Below are positions 52,581-61,322 of a DNA stretch of 64,000 nt, piece by piece (position 1 is the first letter of the stretch; every line of letters begins with the position of its first letter). Made by a program: the position numbers and the translations under genes. The DNA lies in the NCBI GenBank assembly GCA_028283825.1, contig JAPWJW010000003.1:992001-1056000 (forward strand). Reading direction: 5' to 3'. A model generated the notes under the pieces. The model did no database searches and had not been told where the DNA came from. It saw nothing but the letters and a program-made list of their open reading frames with translations. This stretch comes from Azospirillaceae bacterium. Lineage in GTDB: Bacteria > Pseudomonadota > Alphaproteobacteria > Azospirillales > Azospirillaceae.

Positions 52581-53018
52581 ATGGAGGCCGGATCGATCAT
52601 CTACGTCTCGATCCGGAGCCGGCTGGAAGATGTCGGCTTCTTGACGGATCTGTTGATCGCCGCCGCCAATGAGGTGGTGGCGGGTGACTGGATCCTGCTG
52701 GAAATCGGCCTGGCGGAGGTGGTCAACAACGCCATCGAATACGCCTGCGCCGGCATGGCCGACGGCTATGTCACCCTGCGTGCCCTGATCGACGATGGCA
52801 CCCTGACGGTGGATATCGAGGATAACGGCACCCCCCTTCCGGCGGACACACAGTCGAAGTTCGACAACGCCGGGGACATGAGTGACGTCATGGCCCTGTC
52901 CGGCCGGGGGTATTCGCTGGTGCGCCAGTGCTTTTCCGACGCCTGGTTCCGGCATGAGGCCGGCATCAACCGCGTCACCCTGTCCTATCCCCTGAACCAG
53001 GACGCCATGGCGTTTTGA
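52581..53018 (+). CDS. HATPase_c serine kinase / anti-sigma factor (RsbW-like)
   Basis: A 145-residue GHKL-fold protein like RsbW and SpoIIAB. It shows the N-box EVVNNAIEYA (Asn50), the G1 box EDNGTPLP (81-87) and the G2 box SGRGYSLV (about 107-114). It probably binds and phosphorylates the STAS protein encoded just upstream, and releases or blocks an effector. No sigma factor gene lies next to it, so the effector could be a distant sigma factor or a non-sigma target. It ends 6 bases before the stop of the convergent LysR gene. As the last gene of the adhesin operon, it completes the PP2C-STAS-kinase set. Confidence 0.9.
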   Translation: MEAGSIIYVSIRSRLEDVGFLTDLLIAAANEVVAGDWILLEIGLAEVVNNAIEYACAGMADGYVTLRALIDDGTLTVDIEDNGTPLPADTQSKFDNAGDMSDVMALSGRGYSLVRQCFSDAWFRHEAGINRVTLSYPLNQDAMAF

Positions 53019-53024
53019 TCGGGT

Positions 53025-53921
53025 CTACCCCGCCCCCATGCCACGCGCGAAGTCGATGAAGGCGCGCAGGACGGCCGGCAGTTGCCGGCGGCTGGGGTAA
53101 TAAAGGAAGAAACCCGGGTAATACGGGCACCAGTCCGCCAAAACCCGCACCAATCGCCCCTCCGCCAGCAGGGGCACCACCCGCACATCGAAAACATACG
53201 CCAGGCCGGTGCCGGCCAGGGCCGCGTCCACCATCAGGTCGTGGTCGCTGAGCGTCAGGGGGCCATCGACCTCCACCTCCACCGCTTCGCCGCCGCGCTC
53301 GAACTCCCACCGGTACAGCGCGCCGCTGAGGAAGCGGAAACGGACGCAGGGTAGGCCGCGCAGGTCATGTGGAGTCGCTGGCACGGGATGGCGCTGGAAA
53401 TAGTCCGGGGTCCCCACCACGGCAAAGCGTTGCCGCGGCCCGATGGGCACGGCGATCATGTCCGCCGCGATGCTTTCGCCGAACCGCACACCGGCGTCAA
53501 ACCCACCTGACACCACATCCACCAGCGTATCGTCCGCCACCAGGTCCACCCGCACGTCGGGGTAGGCCGCCAGGAAGCGCGTAACGATGGGCAGCAGCAC
53601 CAGCCGCGCCGCCGCCTGCGGCGCGTTCAGGCGCAGGGTGCCGGCGGGCGCGCCGCGCAGGCTGTTCAAATCCTCAATGGCGTCATGGATGTCCAGGAAG
53701 GCCGGGCGGATACGGGCATACAGCCGTTCCCCCGCCTCCGTCAGGCCGACGCTGCGCGTGGTGCGGTTCACCAGCCGCAGGTCCAGCCGTTCCTCGATGG
53801 CGCGCAGGGCGTGGCTGAGCGCCGAGGGGGTGACACCCAGTTCCATCGCCGCCTTACGGAAGCTGCGATGGGTGGCGATGGCCAGGAAGACGGCCAGGTC
53901 GGCGGGATCGATGCGCTTCAT
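53025..53921 (-). CDS. LysR family transcriptional regulator
   Basis: A 298-residue regulator. The N-terminal winged helix-turn-helix ([37 protein letters not shown]) is followed by a periplasmic-binding-like effector domain. The sequence around [23 protein letters not shown] is typical of the group that controls divergent oxidoreductase genes. It is transcribed away from an SDR gene, with a 21-base palindrome in the shared spacer. It likely activates the SDR gene and represses itself. The effector is unknown. Confidence 0.93.
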   Translation of the reverse strand: MKRIDPADLAVFLAIATHRSFRKAAMELGVTPSALSHALRAIEERLDLRLVNRTTRSVGLTEAGERLYARIRPAFLDIHDAIEDLNSLRGAPAGTLRLNAPQAAARLVLLPIVTRFLAAYPDVRVDLVADDTLVDVVSGGFDAGVRFGESIAADMIAVPIGPRQRFAVVGTPDYFQRHPVPATPHDLRGLPCVRFRFLSGALYRWEFERGGEAVEVEVDGPLTLSDHDLMVDAALAGTGLAYVFDVRVVPLLAEGRLVRVLADWCPYYPGFFLYYPSRRQLPAVLRAFIDFARGMGAG

Positions 53922-53930
53922 GATTCATTA

Positions 53931-53951
53931 TTGATGAGATCATCTCATCAA
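53931..53951. promoter_or_regulatory. palindromic LysR operator candidate
   Basis: A perfect inverted repeat of 9 bp, TTGATGAGA and TCTCATCAA, with centre TCA, lies 10 bases upstream of the LysR ATG and about 100 bases before the SDR start. Confidence 0.6.
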
Positions 53952-54054
53952 CTCAACGCAAATCCATCGGATTAATTCACCGGCCGGGCGGCGTTAGCTT
54001 TCCTTCATCGCCAGCGACGACGGACGCCGCGGCCCATCGAATAAGGAGAGCATC

Positions 54055-54891
54055 ATGCGTGTCTGGTTCATCACCGGGGCATCCCGCGGTTTCGGCGCCC
54101 TGATCACCCGGGAGGCCCTGGCCGCCGGCGACGCCGTCGTCGCCACCGCCCGCGATCCCGCCACCATTACAGCCCGCCTGGGCACCCACCCCAACCTTCT
54201 GCCCGTGGCCCTGGACGTGACGAACGAGGATCAGGCCCATGCGGCTGTCGCCACCGCGATCAAGGCATTCGGCCGCATCGACATCCTGGTGAACAACGCC
54301 GGCTACGGCCTGCTGGGCGGGGTGGAGGAGTCCAGCGGGGCGGAGGTGGAGCGCCTGTTCGCCACCAACGTCTTCGGCCTGCTGGCCGTGACCCGCGCCG
54401 TGCTGCCGCACATGCGCCGTCAGCGCAGCGGCCACGTCATCAACCTGTCCTCCCTGGGCGGGTATCAGTCCCACGTCGGCTGGGGCGCCTATTGCGCCAC
54501 CAAGTTCGCGGTGGAGGGCCTGACGGAAGCGCTGGCCCAGGAACTGGCACCGCTGGGCATCCACGCCACGGTGGTGGAACCCGGCTTCTTCCGCACCGAC
54601 TTCCTGGACGACCAGTCGCTGGCCCGCACGGCGGCCCACATCGACGACTATCACGCCACGGTGGGGGAGATGCGCACCTTCGCCGCTGGCGCCAACCATG
54701 CCCAGCCGGGCGATCCGGCCAAGCTGGCGCAGGCCTTCATGGCCCTGGTCAACGCGCCCAAGCCCCCGCTGCGCCTGCCATTGGGTAGCGACACGCTGGC
54801 GGTGATCGAGACGAAGAACGCCTTTGTCGCCGCCGAAATGGCCGAATGGCGCGCCCTGGCCCTCTCGACGGACTTTGCCGTCGGGGCCTGA
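54055..54891 (+). CDS. short-chain dehydrogenase/reductase
   Basis: A 278-residue classical SDR with cofactor loop TGASRGFG (residues 8-15), NNAGYG, catalytic Ser in INLSSLGG, and YCATK (Tyr/Lys pair), followed by PGFFRTDF. The Arg after TGAS and an early ARD segment suggest NADP(H). The substrate is unknown. AAGGAG sits just upstream of ATG 54055. It is divergent from the LysR gene, its probable regulator, a very common arrangement for inducible SDR genes in proteobacteria. Confidence 0.92.
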   Translation: MRVWFITGASRGFGALITREALAAGDAVVATARDPATITARLGTHPNLLPVALDVTNEDQAHAAVATAIKAFGRIDILVNNAGYGLLGGVEESSGAEVERLFATNVFGLLAVTRAVLPHMRRQRSGHVINLSSLGGYQSHVGWGAYCATKFAVEGLTEALAQELAPLGIHATVVEPGFFRTDFLDDQSLARTAAHIDDYHATVGEMRTFAAGANHAQPGDPAKLAQAFMALVNAPKPPLRLPLGSDTLAVIETKNAFVAAEMAEWRALALSTDFAVGA

Positions 54892-54904
54892 TCCTGAAAA
54901 CGGA

Positions 54905-54945
54905 GCGGGCGGCCCCCAAAGCCGCCCGCCCTCTTCCCCGCTTTT
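54905..54945. terminator. terminator between convergent SDR and monooxygenase genes
   Basis: A 9-bp stem GCGGGCGGC / GCCGCCCGC (54905-54913 and 54921-54929) with a 7-base loop is followed by CCTCTTCCCCGCTTTT. It lies between two convergent stops, so it may serve both directions. Confidence 0.6.
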
Positions 54946-54960
54946 GAAACCTGCCCCCGC

Positions 54961-56298
54961 TTACGCGGCCCCCCTGGCCGCCTTGGCGGCGGTGAAGCGG
55001 TTGAGCGGCACGTCCAGGCCCAGGCTTTCGCGGAAGGTCGTGCCCTCATACTGCGTGCGCAGCAGACCGCGCGCCTGAAGGATGGGCACCACCGTGTCCA
55101 CGAACGCATCCAACTGCCCGGGCAGGGCTTCGAAGAAGTTGAAACCGTCGGCCGCCCCGGTCTCCAGCCAATGCTGGAACTTGTCGGCGATCTGTTCCGG
55201 CGTGCCGACGAAGTTGCCGCGCGGTGTCGCGAAGCGCTGGGCCACCTGGCGCAGGGTGAGATTGTCGCGCTTGGCCGCGTCGATGATCTTCAGCACGCTG
55301 CTCTGGTTGCTGTTGAACGCGTCGGGACCCACCTCCGGGAAAGGGGCGTCCAGGTCGTATTGGCTGAAGTCATGGTCGTTGAAGGGGCGGCCCAGCATGG
55401 ACAGGGCGTTCTCGATGGACACCAGGTTGGCCAGTTCCTGATATTTGGCCTCGGCCTCCGCCTCGGTGGCGCCCACCACCGGCGCCACGCCGGGCAGGAT
55501 GAATACCTGGTCCGGGTCGCGGCCGAAGCCGGCGGCGCGCGCCTTCACGTCGCGGTAATAGGCCCGCGCCTCGTCGATATCGTCCTGGCCGACGAAAATG
55601 GCGTCGGCATGTCTGGCGGCGAAGTTCTTGCCGTCCTCCGACGCGCCGGCCTGGAAGATCACCGGCTGCCCCTGGGGGGAACGGGCGATGTTCAGCGGCC
55701 CCCGCACCTGGAAGAACTCACCCTTGTGGTCCAGGGTGTTCAGCTTGGTGGGGTCGAAGAAGACGCCGCTGTCCTTGTCATGGACCAGGGCGTCATCCTC
55801 CCAGCTGTCCCACAGGCCCTTCACCACGTCCAGGTACTCCGCCGCCAGGCGATAGCGCTGGTCATGGGCCAGGTGCTGGGCCTTGCTGTAGTTGGCGGCA
55901 CTGCCCTCCAGCCAGCTGGTCACCACGTTCCATCCCGCCCGGCCACCGCTGATGTGATCCAGCGAAGCGAACTGGCGGGCGACGTTGTAGGGTTCGCTGT
56001 AACTGACGGTCAGCGTGCCCACCAGGCCGATATGGTCGGTGGCGCCGGCCAGCGCCGACAGGATGGTCAGCGGTTCGAACCGGTTCAGGTAATGCGGGCT
56101 GGACTTCTCGGTGATGTAGACGCTGTCGGCCACGAACAGGAAGTCGAAGCGTCCCTTCTCCGCCAACTGCGCCTGGCGCTTGTAGAAGGCGAAGTTGGTG
56201 CTGGCGTTGGGCACGGCATCGGGGTGGCGCCAATCGCCCCAGGTACGCCCCACGCCGTGCAGGATGAAGCCCAGTTTCAGTTGTTTGCCCGCACCCAT
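54961..56298 (-). CDS. FMN-dependent LLM-class monooxygenase (NtaA/SnaA/DmoA family)
   Basis: A 445-residue luciferase-like flavin monooxygenase that needs reduced FMN from a partner reductase. Family signatures include [98 protein letters not shown] and [11 protein letters not shown]. Relatives open nitrilotriacetate, dimethyl sulfide, sulfonates or similar carbon-sulfur and carbon-nitrogen substrates; which one applies here is open. I chose ATG 56298 because GGAGG lies 5 bases upstream; the frame stays open to 56394, but no ribosome site supports that longer start. It follows a tautomerase-SDR pair on the same strand after a 106-base gap. No flavin reductase is nearby. Confidence 0.9.
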   Translation of the reverse strand: MGAGKQLKLGFILHGVGRTWGDWRHPDAVPNASTNFAFYKRQAQLAEKGRFDFLFVADSVYITEKSSPHYLNRFEPLTILSALAGATDHIGLVGTLTVSYSEPYNVARQFASLDHISGGRAGWNVVTSWLEGSAANYSKAQHLAHDQRYRLAAEYLDVVKGLWDSWEDDALVHDKDSGVFFDPTKLNTLDHKGEFFQVRGPLNIARSPQGQPVIFQAGASEDGKNFAARHADAIFVGQDDIDEARAYYRDVKARAAGFGRDPDQVFILPGVAPVVGATEAEAEAKYQELANLVSIENALSMLGRPFNDHDFSQYDLDAPFPEVGPDAFNSNQSSVLKIIDAAKRDNLTLRQVAQRFATPRGNFVGTPEQIADKFQHWLETGAADGFNFFEALPGQLDAFVDTVVPILQARGLLRTQYEGTTFRESLGLDVPLNRFTAAKAARGAA

Positions 56299-56404
56299 CA
56301 TCGCCTCCAAAGCTGTCGAGGCGGGCAGCATCGGGCGCGGGGCGGCGCCAAACAAACGAGTCTTCCCAATGAGATTGTTGAGCCGCACCCGCAACCGTTA
56401 GGGA

Positions 56405-57103
56405 TCAGAACTTCTCCACCCAGGGACGCAATTCCACTTCCCAGGCCCAGGCGCTGCGGTGTTGCCGGTGGACGTGCAGGTATTCCTGCGCGATGGCGTC
56501 GGGGTCCAGCCAGCGATCCTCCGGCCCCTCCTCACCGGGTTTCGCCCAACTGCTGGCGACACCGCCGTCGATGATGAAATGGGCGACATGGATGTTCTGC
56601 GGCGCCAGCTCGCGCGCCAGGCTTTGCGCCATGCCGCGCAGGGCGAACTTGCCCATGGCGAAGGGGGTGGACCCGGGCAGGCCCTTCACGCCGGCGGTGG
56701 CGCCGGTCAGCAGGATGCTGCCCCGCCCCAAGGCTCGCAAACGCACCGCCGCCTCACGCGCCACCAGCAATCCCGCGAAAGCGGTAACGCGCAGGCTTTC
56801 CATCACCTGGGCCGGGTCGATGTCCTGCACCAGGGCGCGGTAGCGGTTGCCGGCGTTGAACACCACCAGTTCCGGCACGCCCAGATCGGCCTCCACCTCC
56901 GTGAACAGGCGGGCCACGGCGCCCGGATCGCCGGCGTCGGTGGCATAGGCGTGCGCCCCCGTCTCCGCCACCAGATCGGCCAATTTCCCTGTGTCGCGCG
57001 CGGCCAGCGCCACCCGGAACCCTTCCTTGGCCAGCAGGCGGGCCAGCGATGCGCTGATGCCCTTGCCGGCCCCTACGATCAAGGCGGTGGATTGGTGGGT
57101 CAT
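56405..57103 (-). CDS. atypical SDR oxidoreductase lacking the catalytic Tyr
   Basis: A 232-residue SDR-fold protein. Start ATG 57103 overlaps the stop of the tautomerase gene (ATGA), so the two are coupled. The nucleotide loop is VGAGKGIS rather than TGxxxGIG, and at the active site YxxxK is replaced by FAMGK in the context STPFAMGKFALRG. The core FNAG is kept (VVFNAGNRY). HVAHFIIDGGV follows, and the C-terminus ends in RSAWAWEVELRPWVEKF. I have seen this type in many proteobacteria without a proven reaction. With Phe at the Tyr site, normal SDR catalysis is doubtful; it may bind NADP(H) without acting, or use a different acid. Confidence 0.85.
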   Translation of the reverse strand: MTHQSTALIVGAGKGISASLARLLAKEGFRVALAARDTGKLADLVAETGAHAYATDAGDPGAVARLFTEVEADLGVPELVVFNAGNRYRALVQDIDPAQVMESLRVTAFAGLLVAREAAVRLRALGRGSILLTGATAGVKGLPGSTPFAMGKFALRGMAQSLARELAPQNIHVAHFIIDGGVASSWAKPGEEGPEDRWLDPDAIAQEYLHVHRQHRSAWAWEVELRPWVEKF

Positions 57104-57483
57104 GATGCGTACTGCGCCTCGCCATTGCCGAACGACCAGTTCTCCTTGGCCACCTCCACCAGGCTGATGAACACATCCTCGCGCCGCAGGCCCAGACGCG
57201 CGTGCAGGCCGTCGGCCACCGCCTTGTAGAAGGCGCGCTTCACCTCCAACGTGCGGCCGGCGTTCAGGGTGACCTGCAGGATGATGCAATCGCGGGTGCG
57301 CTGGATGCCCAGATAGGTGGGATCGGCCACGAAATCGGTATCGGGGTGCTCAGTAATGATCTGGAAACGGTCGTCCTTGGGCACGTTCAGGGTGCTGAGC
57401 ATGGCCTCATACACCACGTCGCCGATGGTGCGGCGATACTCGGCGGACTTGCCCTGGGCCAGGTCTATGCGGGCGAGCGGCAT
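57100..57483 (-). CDS. tautomerase family protein
   Basis: A 127-residue protein that begins MPLARIDL, so Met removal would expose the N-terminal Pro used as catalytic base in 4-oxalocrotonate tautomerase-type enzymes. The segments GDVVYEAMLSTLNVPKDDRFQII and LRREDVFISLVEV fit the longer, fused-unit tautomerases that act as trimers. GGAGG precedes the ATG. It is the first gene of a minus-strand operon with an SDR and, further on, a flavin monooxygenase, and is divergent from a MarR regulator, its likely controller. Substrate unknown. Confidence 0.88.
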   Translation of the reverse strand: MPLARIDLAQGKSAEYRRTIGDVVYEAMLSTLNVPKDDRFQIITEHPDTDFVADPTYLGIQRTRDCIILQVTLNAGRTLEVKRAFYKAVADGLHARLGLRREDVFISLVEVAKENWSFGNGEAQYAS

Positions 57484-57544
57484 GGATTTATCCTCCCTAA
57501 CAATGGCCCCGGATGCCGGAGCAGAATTCGAGTATGGCGGATTT

Positions 57545-57562
57545 ATGGGTAATTGCCCGTAT
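57545..57562. promoter_or_regulatory. candidate MarR operator
   Basis: The 18-base near-palindrome TATGGGTAATTGCCCGTA (halves match at 7 of 9 positions) lies in the 142-base spacer between the tautomerase and MarR genes and touches a TATAAT hexamer at 57561. It is a likely binding site for the MarR protein. Confidence 0.5.
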
Positions 57563-57625
57563 AATCGTTGACAGCGGCGATGCCCCGGCGCCTGATAGCG
57601 TGGCCGCGTTCAGCAGGACCGTTTG

Positions 57626-58084
57626 ATGCCCACCGATACCGTTTCCGAGACCGAGGCCGAGTTGATCGCCTGCAATTGCACCGCACTGCGCCAGGCGTCG
57701 CGCCACATGTCCAAGTTCTATGACGAGGCGCTGGTGTCCATCGACCTGGCCACCAACCAGTATTCCATCCTGTCGCGCTTGCAACGCCACGGCCCCCGCA
57801 GCATCCAGGACCTGGCGGCCATGCTGGTGATGGACCGGTCCACCCTGGGCCACCTGCTGCGCCCGCTGGAAAAGCGCGACCTGGTGCGCCTGACCACCAC
57901 GGCGCAAGACAAGCGCCGCCGCGTCATCGTCCTGACGCCGGCGGGCGAAGCCCTGGTGACCCAGGCCCGTCCCCTTTGGGCGGCGGCACAGGCGCGCTTC
58001 GAACAGGCTTTCGGCGCCGACAACGCGGAGACGCTACGCCGCATCCTGCGCCAGGTGGAAAAGACGGACCTCAGCAAGGCTTGA
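57626..58084 (+). CDS. MarR family transcriptional regulator
   Basis: A 152-residue winged-helix regulator. The DNA-binding part is seen in SIQDLAAMLVMDRSTLGHLLRPLEKRDLVRL, with the wing DKRRRVIVLTPAG. An N-terminal Cys pair (ACNCTALRQASR) could sense oxidants or electrophiles, as in OhrR-like proteins, but this is inference. Start ATG 57626 has AGGA 8 bases upstream; TTG 57623 is in frame but less likely. It is divergent from the tautomerase-SDR-monooxygenase genes and probably represses them and itself. Confidence 0.93.
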   Translation: MPTDTVSETEAELIACNCTALRQASRHMSKFYDEALVSIDLATNQYSILSRLQRHGPRSIQDLAAMLVMDRSTLGHLLRPLEKRDLVRLTTTAQDKRRRVIVLTPAGEALVTQARPLWAAAQARFEQAFGADNAETLRRILRQVEKTDLSKA

Positions 58085-58270
58085 TACTAAAGACTCAAAT
58101 GGTGCCGGCGGCGGTGTAATCCACGCGGGCGCCCACATGCCCCAAGGGGGTGACGCCTAAGAGTTCAGCACGCGGTTCCAGCCCGTGACACCATCGGCGC
58201 CCTGTGATGGCGCCGCTCGACCCAGCCGGGCAGAACAATTCGGCGGCTTCCCTGAACCCGGAGGCATCCG

Positions 58271-59962
58271 ATGTTTTCCAATATCCGCATCCTGTGGAAG
58301 ATCGTCATCATCGTGGCGGCCATGGCCTTGGCCGCGGGGGGCATCGCCGCCGCCGGCCTGGTGGGCCTGCGCACCATGGCCAACCACGCGACCGAGATCC
58401 AGGCCGCCGGCAACGCCGCCACCCTGGGCGCCCGCATGAGCCGGGAGCTGTCCACCCTCAACCGCCTGGAATACCGTGTACTGGCCTTGCCGGAGGAATG
58501 GGAGGACGCCTCCCAGGCCAGGGACGTGGCCGAGGCCACCTTGACCAGCCGGCTGGACGCGCTGGAAAAACTGGTGACGCCGGACGAACGGCCCCAGCTG
58601 GCGGCCGTGCGCGCCGCCTACGCCGATTATGCGCCCGTCATGACATCCCTGTTCACCAAGGTGCGGCAGGCACGCGACGGCGACTACGCCGCCAGCCGGG
58701 CCGGCCTGGTGGACGCCATTCATGAGTCCCGCACCCACGTGGCGGCCTTGCAGGACAAGATGAAGGCGCTGGTGGACAGGCTGGAACAACGGTCCATCGC
58801 CGTGAACGCCCAAGCGCATGAGGCGGCGTCCCTGGCCACGCGCCTGATGATCCTGTTCACGGCCGTCGGCATCTTCGCCGGCTTGGCGGTGGGATACCTG
58901 GTCGCCAACCACGGCCTGCTGCGTCCCATCGTCCAGGTGGTGGGCGTGTTGCGGCGCCTAGCCGACGGGGACCTGGAAAGCGAAGTGCAGGGTGCCGGCC
59001 GGGGTGACGAGATCGGCGACATCGGGCGCGCCGCCGTCATCTTCCGCGACAATGCCCGCGAGGCCGAACGCCTGCGCGCCGCCCAGGCGGCGGACCGGGC
59101 CGCCAAGGCCCAACGGACGGAAGCGCTGGAAGGCCTGGTCAAACACTTCGAAGCCACGTCGGGCGACCTGGTGCGCATGCTGGCCAGCGCCGCGACGGAA
59201 ATGGAGGCCACCGCCCATTCCATGGCCGGCCTGGCGGACCAGACCAACCAGCGCTCCGGCGCCGTGGCCAGCGCCTCGCACCAGGCGGCGATGAACGTGC
59301 AGACGGTGGCGGCGGCGACGGAGGAACTGGCCCTGTCGGTGAAGGAGATCGCACAGCAGGTGACCCATTCGCGCCGGATCGCCGGCCAGGCGCAGGATGA
59401 GGCGCTGGAGACGCGCCAGACCGTCGGCCAGCTGGCCGACAGCGCCCAGCGCATCGGCAACGTCGCCCAGATGATCGCCGGTATCGCGGCACAAACCAAC
59501 CTGCTGGCCCTGAACGCCACCATCGAGGCGGCCCGCGCGGGCGACGCCGGCAAGGGATTCGTCGTCGTGGCCAACGAGGTCAAGGCCCTGGCGACCCAGA
59601 CGTCCAAGGCCACGGATGAAATCGCCGGCCAGATCGGGGAAATCCAGGCGCTGACCACCCGCACCGTCGGCGCCATCGAGCGCATCAACGCCACCATCGC
59701 CGCCCTGTCGGAAATCGCCGTGGTCATCGCCTCGGCCGTGGAGGAACAGACCGCCGCCACCAACGAGATCGCCCGCAACGTGAACGAGGCGGCGGACGGC
59801 GTGGGCAGCGTTTCCAGCACCATCACCGACGTGAACCAGGCGGCCGTCACCACGGGGGGCGCCGCCAACCAGATGGTGGACGCGTCCGGACAATTGTCCC
59901 GCCAGGCCGAGACGCTCAACCGCGAGATCATGTCCTTCATCGGCGGCGTGAAAGCGGCGTGA
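58271..59962 (+). CDS. methyl-accepting chemotaxis protein
   Basis: A 563-residue inner-membrane chemoreceptor. Transmembrane helix 1 (about 8-32) and helix 2 (about 190-212) flank a helical periplasmic sensor of four-helix-bundle type. A HAMP domain follows (about 213-266, [21 protein letters not shown]), then the signalling coiled coil with the highly conserved tip [40 protein letters not shown] (written as one family motif near residues 405-445). It passes ligand signals to CheA/CheW. GGAGG is 6 bases before ATG 58271. No che genes are nearby and the ligand is unknown. Confidence 0.95.
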   Translation: MFSNIRILWKIVIIVAAMALAAGGIAAAGLVGLRTMANHATEIQAAGNAATLGARMSRELSTLNRLEYRVLALPEEWEDASQARDVAEATLTSRLDALEKLVTPDERPQLAAVRAAYADYAPVMTSLFTKVRQARDGDYAASRAGLVDAIHESRTHVAALQDKMKALVDRLEQRSIAVNAQAHEAASLATRLMILFTAVGIFAGLAVGYLVANHGLLRPIVQVVGVLRRLADGDLESEVQGAGRGDEIGDIGRAAVIFRDNAREAERLRAAQAADRAAKAQRTEALEGLVKHFEATSGDLVRMLASAATEMEATAHSMAGLADQTNQRSGAVASASHQAAMNVQTVAAATEELALSVKEIAQQVTHSRRIAGQAQDEALETRQTVGQLADSAQRIGNVAQMIAGIAAQTNLLALNATIEAARAGDAGKGFVVVANEVKALATQTSKATDEIAGQIGEIQALTTRTVGAIERINATIAALSEIAVVIASAVEEQTAATNEIARNVNEAADGVGSVSSTITDVNQAAVTTGGAANQMVDASGQLSRQAETLNREIMSFIGGVKAA

Positions 59963-60055
59963 CGTACGCTGCGGAGCCGGCGACTTTTCCACCCGACTTG
60001 CCCTATGGTGCGCCGGATTCATGGTTAACCGGTTACCGCCCATAGGAGCTTCCCC

Positions 60056-61099
60056 ATGCAGTCCCCCTACCGTGCCGCCGATGATCGTTACCAGGCGATG
60101 CCCTATCGCCGCTGCGGGCGCAGCGGCCTGGACCTGCCGGCCATCTCATTGGGCCTATGGCAGAATTTCGGCGGCGCCGACGTGTATGAGACCGGCCGTG
60201 CCATCCTGCGCCGCGCCTTCGACCGGGGCGTCACCCATTTCGACCTGGCCAACAACTACGGCCCGCCCTATGGCTCGGCGGAGGAGAATTTCGGCCGGGT
60301 GCTGGCCGCCGACTTCAAGCCCTACCGGGATGAATTGCTCATCTCCACCAAGGCCGGCTACGACATGTGGCCCGGCCCCTACGGCATCGGCGGATCACGC
60401 AAATACCTGACCGCCAGCCTGGACCAGAGCCTGCGCCGCATGGGCCTGGACTACGTCGATATCTTCTATTCCCACCGCGTTGATCCCAGCACCCCGCTGG
60501 AGGAAACGATGGGCGCCCTGGCCCAAGCGGTGCGCCAGGGCAAGGCCCTGTACGTCGGCATCTCCTCCTACTCCGCGGAGATGACGGCCAAGGCGGCGGC
60601 CTTGTTGCGGGAGATGGGCACCCCCTGCCTGATCCATCAACCCAGCTATTCCCTGCTGAACCGCTGGGTCGAGCAAGGCCTGCTGGACACGTTGGCGGAC
60701 ACCGGCATCGGCTGCATCGCCTTCTCCCCCTTGGCGCAGGGGCTGCTGTCCACCAAGTACCTGGACGGCGTGCCGGCCGACGCGCGGGCGGCCAAGGGCG
60801 GGTCGTTCAAGCAGCGCCTGCTGACGCCCGAAGCGCTGGAGCATGTGCGGGCGCTGCACACCATCGCCCAGCGGCGGGGACAGAGCCTGGCCCAGATGGC
60901 CATATCCTGGGTGCTGCGCGACCCGCGCGTCACCTCCGCCCTTATCGGCGCGCGCACGGTGGCGCAGTTGGACGACAGCCTGGACGCGCTGAAGACCCTG
61001 GCGTTCACGGCCGAGGAACTGGCGGAGATCGACCACCACGCGGTGGAGACCGGCATCAACCTGTGGCAGACATCCTCCGACGCCAGCACGCCGGCCTGA
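60056..61099 (+). CDS. aldo/keto reductase (YghZ/GpR-like)
   Basis: A 347-residue TIM-barrel NADPH-dependent reductase. The catalytic tetrad is visible: Asp in FDLANNYGPP, Tyr in the same NNYGPP, Lys in ISTKAGYDMW, and His in YSHRVDP. The segments YDMWPGPYGIGGSRKYL and SLLNRWVEQGLLDTL match the E. coli YghZ subgroup, which reduces L-glyceraldehyde 3-phosphate and methylglyoxal. AGGAG lies 8 bases upstream of ATG 60056. It stands alone and no regulatory site is evident. Confidence 0.93.
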   Translation: MQSPYRAADDRYQAMPYRRCGRSGLDLPAISLGLWQNFGGADVYETGRAILRRAFDRGVTHFDLANNYGPPYGSAEENFGRVLAADFKPYRDELLISTKAGYDMWPGPYGIGGSRKYLTASLDQSLRRMGLDYVDIFYSHRVDPSTPLEETMGALAQAVRQGKALYVGISSYSAEMTAKAAALLREMGTPCLIHQPSYSLLNRWVEQGLLDTLADTGIGCIAFSPLAQGLLSTKYLDGVPADARAAKGGSFKQRLLTPEALEHVRALHTIAQRRGQSLAQMAISWVLRDPRVTSALIGARTVAQLDDSLDALKTLAFTAEELAEIDHHAVETGINLWQTSSDASTPA

Positions 61100-61120
61100 A
61101 CCCCACGCCGGCCCCATAAA

Positions 61121-61152
61121 ATGATGCCCGCGTCGGTGAAGACGCGGGCATC
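61121..61152 (-). terminator. hairpin terminator after the GT14 gene
   Basis: A perfect 12-bp stem GATGCCCGCGTC / GACGCGGGCATC (61123-61134 and 61141-61152) with a 6-base loop. Read on the minus strand it is followed by ATTTTATGG, so it best serves the minus-strand glycosyltransferase gene. It also lies 23 bases after the aldo/keto reductase stop and could act in both directions. Confidence 0.6.
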
Positions 61153-61322
61153 AAGGATGGCGGCGCTGGCGGGCGGGGGGCCGCTTGGATAAGGCCGCCT
61201 CTGGGGAAGGAAGCCGCGGGATCGGGCCGCGGGTCACGGTCCCCAGAATAGCGCCCCGCCCCCCGGCGTTCTTGCACGCCTCACGGCACTTTTGTCGGAA
61301 TGGGTCGCGGCGTTTCGGCCCA

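Noticed and set aside
55171-56574. 467-residue plus-strand frame opposite the flavin monooxygenase
   Set aside because: It is a shadow frame without domains or a ribosome site; the minus strand carries full LLM-family motifs.
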